Source of the DNA: JADLHS01 sp020848635
GTDB lineage: Bacteria > Verrucomicrobiota > Verrucomicrobiia > Limisphaerales > JADLHS01
Length of the DNA: 64,000 nt
Reading direction: 5' to 3'
Assembly (NCBI GenBank): GCA_037044975.1
Contig: JBAOIL010000030.1
Coordinates: 434,001-498,000 of the forward strand
The notes under the pieces are model-generated. The model had not been told where the DNA came from, searched no databases, and worked only from the letters and a program-made list of their open reading frames with translations. A program made the translations under genes and the position numbers. Positions 1 through 8,843 of the stretch are shown piece after piece (the first letter of the stretch is position 1; each line of letters opens with the position of its first letter).

Positions 1-1
1 G

Positions 2-532
2 CTGGGCAACGAACTCATCCGGCAGCGGCGCGAATTGATCCCCAAGCTTTCGCCCCTCGCGCGGCTGGCCTATCGGCGAATTTCCCACGACGCCGAGGAA
101 TTGCGGATCGCGTATGAGCCAGGCGTGAAGGACGATTTTGCGGTGGAACTGGCCCAGGTGCGTGACCGCGAACGCCGGTATCGGACCACGCTCATCGGTC
201 CGCACCGCGACGACCTGCAATTGTTGTTTAACGAAAAGTCCGCCGCCCAGTTCGGCAGCGAAGGCCAGAAGCGGACGTTGGCCATTGCTCTGAAAATGGC
301 GCAGGCCGAATATCTCACGGGCCTCCACGGCAGCGCCCCGGTGCTGCTTATTGACGATGTGATGGGCGAACTGGACGCGAAACGCCGCAGCGGTCTGCTG
401 CCGTTGCTGGAACGCGCCCGCGAGACCAGCGGCCAGGTCTTCATGACCTGCACGGAAGAAAACTGGCCGCGGGAATTGGGGCGGGAGCTGCAGCGGTGGG
501 AAGTGAAGGCTGGCGCTTTGGCGAGACACTAA
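2..532 (+). CDS. recF: RecF DNA replication/repair protein, C-terminal part
   Basis: This is the C-terminal 176 residues of RecF, an SMC-like ATPase that loads RecA at single-strand gaps. The 5' end lies outside the window and the frame is open from base 2. Visible family features are the GPHRDDL block at about residues 66-72, the ABC-type signature SEGQKRTLAIALKMAQ, and a Walker B segment VLLIDDVMGELD followed by the D-loop. This order is typical of the distal half of RecF. The gene is followed, after about 77 bases, by trpS on the same strand. Identification is secure from the combination of signature and Walker B; only the missing N-terminus limits it. Confidence 0.93.
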   Translation: MGNELIRQRRELIPKLSPLARLAYRRISHDAEELRIAYEPGVKDDFAVELAQVRDRERRYRTTLIGPHRDDLQLLFNEKSAAQFGSEGQKRTLAIALKMAQAEYLTGLHGSAPVLLIDDVMGELDAKRRSGLLPLLERARETSGQVFMTCTEENWPRELGRELQRWEVKAGALARH

Positions 533-609
533 TAGCAGGAGGGACACTAACCCTGATTTGAATTCGGGAAAATTCGTGCAATTCGCGGGCACTTTTTTAT
601 CCTGTACCC

Positions 610-1575
610 ATGCGAATTTTGTCTGGCATCCAGCCTTCGGGCGCCCTGCATCTCGGAAATTATTTCGGGATGATGCGGCCCGCCATCGACCTTCAGGAAA
701 AGGGCGAGGCGTTTTACTTTATCGCGGATTATCACTCGATGACGTCGCTGTTCGATCCCGTCGAGCGGCGCAAGAATACGCTCGACGTGGCGCTGGATTT
801 TCTCGCGTGCGGCCTGGACCCGAAGCGGTCGGTGTTCTTCAAGCAGTCGGATGTGCCCGAAGTCACGGAGCTATCTTGGATTCTCTCCACTCTCACGCCG
901 ATGGGCTTGCTCCAACGCTGCCACAGCTACAAGGACAAAGTGGACAAAGGTCTCACGCCCAGCCACGGCTTGTTCGCCTACCCGGTGCTGATGGCGGCGG
1001 ACATCTTGATTTACGACTCGAACATCGTTCCGGTCGGTCAGGATCAGAAGCAACACGTTGAAGTCACGCGCGACATCGCGATCAAATTCAACGAGCAATA
1101 CGGCCAGACGTTTGTGATTCCCGAGCCGCAGATTCGCGCTGACACCGCCAAAGTGCCGGGGGTGGACGGCGAGAAGATGAGCAAGAGCTACGGCAACACG
1201 ATCGAGATTTTCGGCGACGAAAGGGCGCTGCGCAAAAAGGTCATGGCGCTCAAGATGGACAGCCGCGCACCTGTCGAGCCAAAGCCGGATGCGGATCAAA
1301 ACCTCGCCATCCAACTCCTTAAGCTGGTCGCGGCGCCCGAAGTGGCGAAGAATTTTGAGGATCGGCTTCGCGCTGGTGGCCTTGGCTACGGCGATTTGAA
1401 GAAGGCGCTCTTCGAGAACTATTGGAATTACTTCGCCGAAGCGCGGGCGAAACGGGCGGAGCTGGTGGCGAACATGGATTACGTCAACGGGGTCTTGCGG
1501 GATGGAGCAGCCAAGGCGCGGGCGAAGGCACGGGAGGTTTTGCAGCGGGCCCGCAAGGCCAGCGGGTTGGAGTGA
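610..1575 (+). CDS. trpS: Tryptophanyl-tRNA synthetase
   Basis: Class I aminoacyl-tRNA synthetase that charges tRNA-Trp in the cytoplasm. The protein is 321 residues, normal for bacterial TrpRS. The HIGH-type motif appears as LHLGN at residues 13-17 after the usual SGIQPSG start, and the KMSKS loop is intact at 189-193. The segment PVGQDQKQHVEVTRDIA is a characteristic TrpRS block. The ATG at 610 gives the standard N-terminus, directly beginning with the Rossmann strand, so no earlier start is needed. No strong ribosome binding site is visible. There is no trp leader or T-box signature that I can see in the 77 bases upstream. Confidence 0.97.
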   Translation: MRILSGIQPSGALHLGNYFGMMRPAIDLQEKGEAFYFIADYHSMTSLFDPVERRKNTLDVALDFLACGLDPKRSVFFKQSDVPEVTELSWILSTLTPMGLLQRCHSYKDKVDKGLTPSHGLFAYPVLMAADILIYDSNIVPVGQDQKQHVEVTRDIAIKFNEQYGQTFVIPEPQIRADTAKVPGVDGEKMSKSYGNTIEIFGDERALRKKVMALKMDSRAPVEPKPDADQNLAIQLLKLVAAPEVAKNFEDRLRAGGLGYGDLKKALFENYWNYFAEARAKRAELVANMDYVNGVLRDGAAKARAKAREVLQRARKASGLE

Positions 1576-1657
1576 ATTCGTAGCCGGACGTTTTCCATGG
1601 ACGGTCGCAGGCTCTGACGCGTTGACCCCAACCCCGTATCAATCCAAACTGCTGGCC

Positions 1658-2410
1658 CTACCGCGACTGCTTCAATAACCACTCGTAAAGTTCCGGGTTC
1701 TTGTAGGACTCCGTCCAGGAATCGTGGTCGGCTTCGGGATAGATGGTCAACTTCACTTGCTCCACTCCAAGTTTCTTGAGCTGGTTTACTAGGCGCTCGG
1801 ATTCCTCCACCGGCACGACGCTGTCCTTGGCGCCGTGAAACGCCCAGATGGGCAGGCGCTTCAAAGTTGCGCCTTTGTCCCAGGTGCCGAGGATGACATC
1901 AATCATGTTGCCACCGCCGCAAATCGGCACAATGGCCGCGAATCGCTCTGGGTATTGCAGGCCGAGCCGCCAGGTGCCGTAACCGCCCATGCTGATGCCG
2001 GTAAGATAAACACGATTCGTGTCCACGGCGAATTTCTGCTCCACATGATTGAGCAACTGGAGCAAAGGCTCGTTTTCCCAGAGCGCGCCGGTGGCGCACT
2101 GCGGGGCGACAATGATAAATGGAAAGTCCTCGCCTTGCTTCACCCGCTTCAAGGGGCCGTGGACGGCGGCGAGCTGGATGTCGGTGCCGCGCTCGCCTGC
2201 GCCGTGGAGAAAAAGGATCAGTGGCCAGCGCTGGCCATTGGTGCCGGGATAATCCTTTGGCCGGTAGGCGAGATAATGCATGTCGCCTGCTTGTGTGACT
2301 TTCCAGCTCACTTGGTCGGCGGTCAGGACGGCGTTGGTGGATTGAGCTTTGGCCTTCATGGGTAGAACCAGCGAGATAGCTGCAATGAGGAAGAGGTTGC
2401 GGGATTTCAT
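1658..2410 (-). CDS. Secreted alpha/beta-hydrolase esterase (predicted peptidase/feruloyl-esterase-like)
   Basis: A 250-residue protein with an N-terminal signal peptide (about residues 1-23, ending AKA/Q), so probably exported. It has the alpha/beta-hydrolase fold: oxyanion strand LILFLHGAGERG, nucleophile elbow GISMGG with Ser140, then Asp196 in GAKDSVVP and His229 in EADHDSW as the expected charge relay. This arrangement fits the COG4099-type esterases/predicted peptidases often seen next to polysaccharide-degrading functions in Verrucomicrobia and Planctomycetes. The substrate cannot be read from sequence. It stands alone on the minus strand between trpS and birA. Catalytic triad confidence is high, substrate assignment low. 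Confidence 0.85.
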   Translation of the reverse strand: MKSRNLFLIAAISLVLPMKAKAQSTNAVLTADQVSWKVTQAGDMHYLAYRPKDYPGTNGQRWPLILFLHGAGERGTDIQLAAVHGPLKRVKQGEDFPFIIVAPQCATGALWENEPLLQLLNHVEQKFAVDTNRVYLTGISMGGYGTWRLGLQYPERFAAIVPICGGGNMIDVILGTWDKGATLKRLPIWAFHGAKDSVVPVEESERLVNQLKKLGVEQVKLTIYPEADHDSWTESYKNPELYEWLLKQSR

Positions 2411-2567
2411 AAAGTTGCTTTTCCAGAGTCACCGGCATGGTCTGATTCGGTGCTGGGGATCGCGAATGCACGTTCTGAGGGTGCAGAGAAACCCGACGAC
2501 ATTCAATCATGAACCCGCGCTACAGCACGCTGGACGGCGCAGTGTACCGTATCTACCATCACCCACC

Positions 2568-3548
2568 GTGACGACCGACACGCAAATCCTGATCGCCCTC
2601 CGCAATGTGGAGAATGGTGGCGTGTCCGGTGCGGAGCTTTCGCAACGGCTGGGCGTAACGCGTGCGGCGATTTGGGCGCGGATTGAGGAGTTGCGCAAAC
2701 TGGGCTATGAGATCGAGGCCAGTCCCGTTCTGGGCTACCGCCTCGTCAGTGCGCCGGATGTTTTGCATGCCGACGATTTGCTCGCCCACCTGGGCAAAAC
2801 CAAGGTCGTTGGGCGCGACATCCGCGTCTTTGAGCAGACGACTTCCACCAATGACGTCGTCGAAAAGCTGGCGCGCGACGGCGTGAAGGAAGGGGTGGTG
2901 GTTTTTGCGGAGTCGCAAACCAAAGGCCGGGGCCGGCTGGGGCGGGTGTGGACTTCGCCTCCGCGCAAAGGCTTGTGGTTTTCAGTGTTGCTCCGGCCGA
3001 ATTTGCGACCGCAGGAAACCACGCAACTCACCGTGGCCGCCGCGACGGCGTTGCGGCGGGCAATTTATCAACAAACCGGTCTGCGCCCGGAGATCAAATG
3101 GCCCAATGACATCTTATTACACGGGAAGAAAGTCGTTGGGATCCTGACGGAACTCAGCGCGGAGCTGGATCGCGTCAAACACATTACGCTTGGCGTCGGG
3201 GTGGATGTAAACCTGACGGCGAATGAGTTTCCGGTCGAGCTGCGCAAGGTCGCGACTTCGTTGCGGATCGAACTTGGCCAGCCGGTGGTGCGGGCGGAAC
3301 TCGCGACAGCGATTCTGCGCGAACTGGACGCCGATTACGCGCGGATTAACGCCGGTAAGTTTGCGGACGTGGCGGACGAGTGGGAGGAACATTGCACGAC
3401 CATCGGCCAGCGGGTGGGCATCAATCAAGGTGGGCGCAAATTGCGCGGACGGGCGGAATCGCTCGACGATGACGGCGCGCTGCGGTTGCGGACGGAACAT
3501 GGCCGCTTGGAGCGCATCATCGGCGGCGACGTGACGTTGGAGAAATGA
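2568..3548 (+). CDS. birA: Bifunctional biotin--[acetyl-CoA-carboxylase] ligase / biotin repressor
   Basis: Attaches biotin to the biotin carboxyl carrier protein; the N-terminal helix-turn-helix suggests it also represses biotin genes. I chose the GTG at 2568 (326 residues) because the preceding in-frame residues show no homology and the wHTH begins immediately (residues about 8-60, GAELSQRLGVTRAAIWARIEELRKLGYEIE in three pieces of a winged helix). The catalytic domain carries KGRGRLGRVW (the reactive biotinyl-AMP loop), the WPNDIL segment and GKKVVGIL with the essential lysine. A C-terminal SH3-like domain is present (GRAESLDDDGAL). It is followed by coaX, linking two vitamin/cofactor genes, a common neighbour pair. 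Confidence 0.95.
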   Translation: MTTDTQILIALRNVENGGVSGAELSQRLGVTRAAIWARIEELRKLGYEIEASPVLGYRLVSAPDVLHADDLLAHLGKTKVVGRDIRVFEQTTSTNDVVEKLARDGVKEGVVVFAESQTKGRGRLGRVWTSPPRKGLWFSVLLRPNLRPQETTQLTVAAATALRRAIYQQTGLRPEIKWPNDILLHGKKVVGILTELSAELDRVKHITLGVGVDVNLTANEFPVELRKVATSLRIELGQPVVRAELATAILRELDADYARINAGKFADVADEWEEHCTTIGQRVGINQGGRKLRGRAESLDDDGALRLRTEHGRLERIIGGDVTLEK

Positions 3549-3581
3549 AGGATGTAAAAGCCACTGGCGGCATTCTTTTCC

Positions 3582-3600
3582 CGATTTTGCATTTTTAATT
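3582..3600 (+). repeat. Short A/T-rich intergenic repeat before coaX
   Basis: A T-rich stretch reading gattttgcatttttaatt lies just before the coaX start. Nearly the same string occurs before the PHP gene at 7951-7967 (gattttgcatttttag). Both sit within about 40 bases of a start codon and follow a short GGCGG-containing segment. Seen directly; function unknown. It may be a degenerate repeat common in this lineage or simply part of a terminator/leader. Confidence 0.35.
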
Positions 3601-3619
3601 TTTCATTGTGAATTGCGAC

Positions 3620-4414
3620 ATGATTCTGCTCTTCGACATTGGTAATACAAACACGCACATCGGCCTCGCCAACGAGCGGCGCGTGACGCGGCACACGGAC
3701 ATTCCAACGGCGGCGTGGTTTTCCGGAGCGGCACCGATGCCACTTGCGCGCTTTGTCGGGCGGGCGCGGGTGGCCGATGTGGCCATTTGCAGTGTGGTGC
3801 CGCGCGCCACGCCCCGCGTGCGCCAGGTAGTGCGCGCCCTGTGGCATCGGTCGAGCCTTGAACTCACGCCCAAATCCTTGCGAGGCTTGGGTATTGATTA
3901 TCCGAAACCGAAAACGATTGGGCCCGACCGGCTGGCCAATGCGGTGGCAGCGCGGCATCGCTTCGGGGCGCCGGTGGTCGTGTTGGATTTCGGCACGGCC
4001 GTGACGCTCGACGTTGTGAATGCCAAGGGTGATTACGTGGGCGGCGTCATCGCGCCAGGTTTGGCGGCGATGACGGATTATCTGCACGAGAAGACCGCCT
4101 TGCTGCCGCGAATCCGCATCCGGGAATTCAAACGCGCCATTGGCCGGAGTACCGAGGAGGCAATGCTCGTGGGGGCGGTGCATGGCTATCGTGGGCTCGT
4201 GCGCGGATTGATCGCCGAACTCAAACGCGAGCTGCGAGTGCGCCGGCTACCTGTCATCGCTACGGGTGGTTATGCGAAATTGATCGCAGCGAAGCTGCCC
4301 GAGATTTTGGCCGTGGCACCGGATTTGACGCTCGAAGGATTACGGCTGGTGTTGGTTCTTGGGAGTCGTCCGGCCCAGCCATTTAGTCACTCCACCCGCG
4401 AGCCGGGCAATTGA
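3620..4414 (+). CDS. coaX: Type III pantothenate kinase
   Basis: First step of coenzyme A synthesis: phosphorylates pantothenate using ATP. The ATG at 3620 is preferred to the GTG at 3608, because the conserved N-terminus MILLFDIGNTN starts there. The DIGNTN phosphate-binding motif at residues 5-10 is followed by the pantothenate motif GPDRLAN and by LDFGTAVTLDVV, the ASKHA-fold signatures of CoaX. Length (264 residues) is normal. Type III enzymes are not feedback-inhibited by CoA and need a monovalent cation. The gene follows birA on the same strand with 71 intervening bases. No other pantothenate kinase is in the window. Confidence 0.95.
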   Translation: MILLFDIGNTNTHIGLANERRVTRHTDIPTAAWFSGAAPMPLARFVGRARVADVAICSVVPRATPRVRQVVRALWHRSSLELTPKSLRGLGIDYPKPKTIGPDRLANAVAARHRFGAPVVVLDFGTAVTLDVVNAKGDYVGGVIAPGLAAMTDYLHEKTALLPRIRIREFKRAIGRSTEEAMLVGAVHGYRGLVRGLIAELKRELRVRRLPVIATGGYAKLIAAKLPEILAVAPDLTLEGLRLVLVLGSRPAQPFSHSTREPGN

Positions 4415-4509
4415 TGGACTTCGGACATTCATCCCCCACGGCCAATAAAATGTGAGTTGCGGCTTGTCCCTTTGGGGTTGCGGAGCTATCGTTAAACCAG
4501 TTGAACCAA

Positions 4510-5485
4510 ATGAGAACCGGCAAAGAACTTATCCTGGCGACCAAGCCCTTTGCGGTGGATTCCACCGCCCGGAGTTGGTGGCATGTGCTTTCCACGGCTT
4601 TGCTGCTGGCGGCTTCCGTGGCGGGGACGCTTTGGAACTTCCATCTGGCGGGCAAGATCGTCTGCAGTCTCTTCACCGGATTGCTGATCCTGCGGCTGTT
4701 TGTGATTTATCACGATCAGCAGCATCATGCAATCTTGTCCCAGTCCCGCCTCGCCGAGGGTTTGATGCGTATCTTTGGCATCCTGGCCCTCAGCCCGAGC
4801 AGTATCTGGCGCAGTTCGCACAACTACCATCATAAACACAATTCCAAATTGCGGAGTGCCCATATCGGGTCCTTTCCCATCATGACCCGCGCCGAGTATT
4901 TGAAGTCATCGAAGACCATCCGGTTCAAGTACCTGTTTATGCGGCATCCGTTAACCATATTATTCGGTTATTTGTTCGCATTTCTTTATGGGATGTGTCT
5001 GTATCCATTTTTCAACAATCCGCGGGAGCACTTTGACTGCCTGATCGCGTTCCTGGTGCATATTCTGATTGCTATGACGCTCACTTATTTCTTTGGCTGG
5101 TCGGCGCTCTTGTTGACGCAGGTGATTCCGCACTTTATCGCCTGCGCGATTGGCACCTATTTATTTTACGCCCAGCACAACTTTCCGGGCGTCTCCTTTT
5201 ACGACCGGGCTGGCTGGGCGTACCGAGAAAGCCGCGCTGGAATCATCGAGCTATTTGAAAACAGGTCCATTTTGGGCCTGGATCACCGCCAACATTGGTT
5301 ATCATCACATTCATCACTTAAATGCGCGCATTCCGTTCTACCGCTTGCCAGAGGTATTTACCCGAATACCCGAGTTGAAGACGCCCAAGACCACGTCGCT
5401 CCGGCCGGTGGAAATTATCCGCTGCCTGCGTTTGAAAGTCTGGGATGTTGAAGCGCAGCAGATGGTCGGACTCAGGAATTTCTAA
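4510..5485 (+). CDS. Membrane fatty acid desaturase (frameshifted)
   Basis: Integral-membrane di-iron acyl desaturase. Three histidine boxes are visible: HDQQHH near residue 75, HNYHHKHN near 105, and HHIHHLN in the last part, with four hydrophobic segments between them. The first two boxes are in one frame (to about base 5223) and the third in the +1 frame; the total length is 3n+1 and dropping one C at 5223/5224 joins GWAY to EKAALESSSYL, giving a 324-residue enzyme of normal length. ATG at 4510 is taken as the start; a TTG lies three codons upstream. The break is probably sequence error. Position specificity cannot be read. Confidence 0.85.
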
Positions 5486-5570
5486 CTGCTGCCATCGGAA
5501 GTGACGGTCAGCGGTCGCGACTCAAAAAGGCGCGGCCAAAGTGGTCAAGCTACCGCCAACCCGAAGGCGG

Positions 5571-6500
5571 TCAACGTCTCGCCATTTTCTTCTGGGCGTC
5601 GGCAAGCGTTTTTCGCTCTCGTTCCGTCAGGCTTTGAATTCCGTGCGCGGAAATCTTGTCCAGGATCGGGTCCACCTCGCGGCTTATGAATTCCTCGGGG
5701 GCCAAGCCTGGTTCCTCCTTTAGGGTGCCGGTTCGCCAGGGGCCGCTCCGTGCCGATGTTGCCCGCACCGGTTCCGGCTGGCGCTGTTGGGCTTGATGGG
5801 GTCGCCACGAGCGAAACCGTGCCAAAAGGTTTTCCCACGGCAAGACCATGTAGTCATGATGCCAGCCAAGTTTTACCCAGGCCAAACCGGCCAGGATGCC
5901 GCCCAAGTGCGCGGCATGCGCGGTGCCGCCACCCCGGGAAGATGGAACAAGGGTAAAGAAGAGCGATATGCCGGCGGTGATCCATAACAAAATACCCGCG
6001 CGAATCGGGAGGATGAAATTGAGCCGAATCTCGGAATCGGACTGCAGTCGGGCGAAAATGGCGAAAATGCCCATCACGCCCGCTGACGCGCCAAGGACGA
6101 ACGCCCCAAAATGGTCGGAAAACGAAACCATCAATATGGCTTGCAACAGGCCGCCAACGAACCCGCAAGCAAAGTAAGCCACCAGGAACCGTTTCGTCCC
6201 CAGAATATTCTCAACCAACCGGCCGAAGAACCAAAGCCCCATCAGATTGCCAAGGAGATGCCAGAGGCCAGCGTGGAGGAATTGAAAAGTTAGCAACTGC
6301 CAGACATACCCGCGCGCCAAAGCTGCGGGTGTTAACGCCAGCCAATCCTCGATCCCTGGCTTGCCATACACCTCATTGATAGACTGGAGCGCGAAGGTGA
6401 TGACCAGCACGATCATGAGCACGACGCTGGCGGACCACTGAAACCTTAATGGAGTTCCATCAGAGGGTTCGTTGCGCATGTAGTCGCGATTTTCCAACAT
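5571..6500 (-). CDS. Rhomboid-family intramembrane serine protease, with C-terminal cytosolic extension
   Basis: A 309-residue rhomboid. It has six hydrophobic segments, the HAGLWHLLGNLMGLWFFG block, the catalytic serine in GASAG (Ser139) and the catalytic histidine in AHLGG (His198). After the membrane core (to about residue 215) there is a charged tail ending in EEFISREVDPILDKISAHG, the small helical domain commonly found at the C-terminus of rhomboids in Bacteroidetes and Verrucomicrobia. The substrate is unknown. It starts MLENRDY, and the neighbouring paralogue also starts MLENRD, indicating tandem duplication. The downstream gene is the desaturase in convergent orientation. Confidence 0.92.
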   Translation of the reverse strand: MLENRDYMRNEPSDGTPLRFQWSASVVLMIVLVITFALQSINEVYGKPGIEDWLALTPAALARGYVWQLLTFQFLHAGLWHLLGNLMGLWFFGRLVENILGTKRFLVAYFACGFVGGLLQAILMVSFSDHFGAFVLGASAGVMGIFAIFARLQSDSEIRLNFILPIRAGILLWITAGISLFFTLVPSSRGGGTAHAAHLGGILAGLAWVKLGWHHDYMVLPWENLLARFRSWRPHQAQQRQPEPVRATSARSGPWRTGTLKEEPGLAPEEFISREVDPILDKISAHGIQSLTERERKTLADAQKKMARR

Positions 6501-6589
6501 TACGGGGTGAAGCTAGTGGGCGAACGGTTGTTTTTCAACGGACATTTTTGCCACTGCATTTGCCCGCTGGTTGATTCGCTCGCCGGGTT

Positions 6590-7285
6590 TCATTTCCCCG
6601 CATCCCGAAGTTGCGGGTGGGAAATTGCCGTGAAGCGCACGAAGAGAAGGCCCATCACCATGCCTCCCAAGTGGGCGCCGTGCGCGACATTGTCGCCCGC
6701 GAGGAACACACCCAGCAAGCCGACCCCTGCGCTAACACCCAGGAGGACGCGGGCGGTAACCGTGACGGGCGGCAGGAGCAGCCGCAACTCGGCTTGGGGA
6801 AACAACGTGGCAAAGGCACCGATCAACCCACACAGGCCGGCTGACGCGCCAACGACCGGGATGTACGCGGTCGCGTGGCCGGTCATAATGGTGCCGAAAT
6901 GGCTGGGGAAAGCGAGCCCGCCCACGACGTGAACCGCGCCGCCGAAGAGTCCGCTCAGAAGATACAGCCACAGGAAGCGCCTGCGTCCCACGGCGTGTTC
7001 CACCGGCGGACCAAAGACATAAATGCCCCAAGAGTTGATCAGTAGATGGAAGATTCCGCCATGCAAGAACTGGAAGCTCAGCAACTGCCAGAGATAGCCG
7101 TGGCGCAATCCGTCCAGACTCAATCCCAGGTAGTGGTCCATGGGAAACGTGGGGCGTTTAACCTTCACATACATCTGCACCAGAAAGACAACCCCGTTCA
7201 CGACCAGGAGTGTATTCGTTAGCGAAAGGCGCGGTGGGCGTGCCGCCGGCGGATCGCCGCGCCCGTGGTCTCGATTCTCCAGCAT
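6590..7285 (-). CDS. Rhomboid-family intramembrane serine protease (second tandem copy)
   Basis: A 231-residue paralogue of the preceding rhomboid. The start is placed at the ATG at 7285 because the protein then begins MLENRD exactly like its neighbour; upstream in-frame residues are unrelated and basic. It has the HGGIFHLLINSWGIYVFG block, the serine in GASAG (Ser148) and the histidine in AHLGG (His205). Unlike its partner, it lacks the C-terminal extension. The short stretches upstream of both genes share the string gaagctagtgg, supporting duplication of gene and leader. Both are read on the minus strand, this one upstream, with 89 bases between them. Confidence 0.92.
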   Translation of the reverse strand: MLENRDHGRGDPPAARPPRLSLTNTLLVVNGVVFLVQMYVKVKRPTFPMDHYLGLSLDGLRHGYLWQLLSFQFLHGGIFHLLINSWGIYVFGPPVEHAVGRRRFLWLYLLSGLFGGAVHVVGGLAFPSHFGTIMTGHATAYIPVVGASAGLCGLIGAFATLFPQAELRLLLPPVTVTARVLLGVSAGVGLLGVFLAGDNVAHGAHLGGMVMGLLFVRFTAISHPQLRDAGK

Positions 7286-7392
7286 GTCGGCGCGGAAGCT
7301 AGTGGCCCGCAGGGGCTTTTTCAACGCCGTTCTTCCGGGACGCAAGTTTTTCATTTCGCCGGCGTGGTTTCTCCGGCATCATGCTGGTGAAT

Positions 7393-7893
7393 ATGGGAAA
7401 ACGCCGCGAGGCGCGCGAACGCGCCGTTCAGTTCTTGTTTCAGCATGATCTTAATCCTCCCGGGGACATCGAGCAGGCGCTCAATGAATTCTGGGAATCC
7501 CAACGCGCCGCGGCGATCGCCGAGGACAAGGGGCCGGCCAATTGGGGCCAACCGGTTGAATTGCCTCCGCCGTCCGCGGCGGAAGCGGAGACCCGCCTGT
7601 TCGCCGAGCCCTTGATCCGGGGGGCCATCCAACATCGCGAGGAGGCCGATGCCTGCATGATGAAACACGTCAAGAACTGGGAACTGAACCGCATCGCCGC
7701 GGTGGATCGCAACATCCTGCGGCTTGCCATTTACGAAATGCTCCATCGCGAAGATATTCCTCCGGTGGTCAGCATCAATGAGGCGGTGGACATTGCCAAA
7801 AAGTTTTCCACGCCCGACAGCGGCAAGTTCGTGAACGGCATCCTCGACAAGGTTAAAGGCGAGTTGCTGCGGCCGGCGCGGATTGTGAAATGA
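7393..7893 (+). CDS. nusB: Transcription antitermination factor NusB
   Basis: RNA-binding helical protein that with NusE (S10) forms the antitermination complex on boxA of rRNA operons. The N-terminal signature RREARERAVQFLFQHD and the C-terminal signature PPVVSINEAVDIAKKFSTPDSGKFVNGILDKV (given here in part) are both clear, with a longer than usual, acidic/proline-containing linker between them (about residues 35-70). ATG at 7393 gives MGKRREA; an in-frame ATG at 7381 would add four residues. 166 residues from the chosen start. An intrinsic terminator follows. It is transcribed away from the rhomboid pair. Confidence 0.94.
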   Translation: MGKRREARERAVQFLFQHDLNPPGDIEQALNEFWESQRAAAIAEDKGPANWGQPVELPPPSAAEAETRLFAEPLIRGAIQHREEADACMMKHVKNWELNRIAAVDRNILRLAIYEMLHREDIPPVVSINEAVDIAKKFSTPDSGKFVNGILDKVKGELLRPARIVK

Positions 7894-7931
7894 AAAATTC
7901 AAAACGCAAAAAGCCAACTAGTCTGAGGCTG

Positions 7932-7956
7932 GCGGCGGTCGCCGCTTTTTGATTTT
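7932..7956 (+). terminator. Intrinsic terminator after nusB
   Basis: A GCGGC/GCCGC stem with GGTC loop is followed by TTTTTGATTTT. It lies 39 bases past the nusB stop and before the PHP gene start at 7973, so it should separate the two transcripts. Wider flanks (AAAACGCAAAAAGCC on the left, GCTTTTTGATTTTGC on the right) are also partly complementary and extend the hairpin. Confidence 0.65.
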
Positions 7957-7972
7957 GCATTTTTAGTCAACG

Positions 7973-8821
7973 ATGTTCGCCGACCTCCATCTTCATTCGT
8001 TGTTTTCCGACGGCACGTTCACGCCTGAAGAAATTGTGGGGCATGGTGCGCGCCTTGGTCACCAGGCGCTGGCTTTGACCGACCACGACACGGTTGAAGG
8101 TTGCGAGCGGATGGCGACGGCGTGCGCGGCGGTCGGCATTGAGTTCATTGTCGGCGCGGAATTGACGGCGGAACATGGCGGCAACGAACTGCACATTCTG
8201 GCTTACTTCGTGGATCCGCAGAATCCCAAGCTGCTCACCGAGATCGCGAAGTTTCAAAAAGTCCGGCAGGAACGCATCCGCGATATGGTTGCGTGCATCA
8301 ACGCCCTGGGCGTACCGCTCAAGGTGGCCGATGTCTTCGCGCTGGCAAACTGCCGCTCACCCGGTCGTCCGCACGTTGCTCGCGCGCTGGTGCGGGGGGG
8401 GCATTGCCGCACGCTGGATGAAGCGTTCGAGCGTTTCCTGAAGAAGAACCGCCCCGCCTGGGTGCCCAAGGCCAAGATGTCCGCTCTGGATGCCATTGAA
8501 CTCATTCATCAAGCCGGCGGCCTGGCGGTGATGGCGCATCCGGGATTGAACCGCAGCGACCAGACGATTCCGGCGATCGTGGATGCCGGCCTCGACGGCA
8601 TTGAATGTTTTCACACGAAACACCCCCCCGCCACGGCGGAGCACTATCTGGCCATCGCTCGCAAACACAATCTGCTCGTCACCGGCGGCTCGGATTGCCA
8701 CGGCCTCAGCAAGGGCAAACCGCTCATCGGCACCGTGAGGTTGGACTACCCGCACGTTGAAAAACTTTACGCCGCCAAAAGAGCGGCGGACGAGAAGCGC
8801 GCCGCGCCGGCGGCGGAGTAA
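7973..8821 (+). CDS. PHP-domain phosphoesterase (RNase AM / YciV-like)
   Basis: A 282-residue polymerase-and-histidinol-phosphatase domain enzyme. Metal ligands are visible in order: DLHLHSLFSDG at the N-terminus (His6, His8), ALTDHDTVEG, the glutamate in GAELTAEH, HILAYF, MAHPG and the C-terminal GGSDCHG. Members of this subgroup (YciV/TrpH) are trinuclear-metal phosphoesterases; the E. coli member removes 5' nucleotides from RNA and 3',5'-bisphosphates. A narrower substrate cannot be given here. It is followed 22 bases later by ftsY on the same strand. A T-rich terminator-like region lies just upstream, so it probably has its own promoter. Confidence 0.88.
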   Translation: MFADLHLHSLFSDGTFTPEEIVGHGARLGHQALALTDHDTVEGCERMATACAAVGIEFIVGAELTAEHGGNELHILAYFVDPQNPKLLTEIAKFQKVRQERIRDMVACINALGVPLKVADVFALANCRSPGRPHVARALVRGGHCRTLDEAFERFLKKNRPAWVPKAKMSALDAIELIHQAGGLAVMAHPGLNRSDQTIPAIVDAGLDGIECFHTKHPPATAEHYLAIARKHNLLVTGGSDCHGLSKGKPLIGTVRLDYPHVEKLYAAKRAADEKRAAPAAE

Positions 8822-8843
8822 TTCCGCGTTTCGCACTTCCAAC

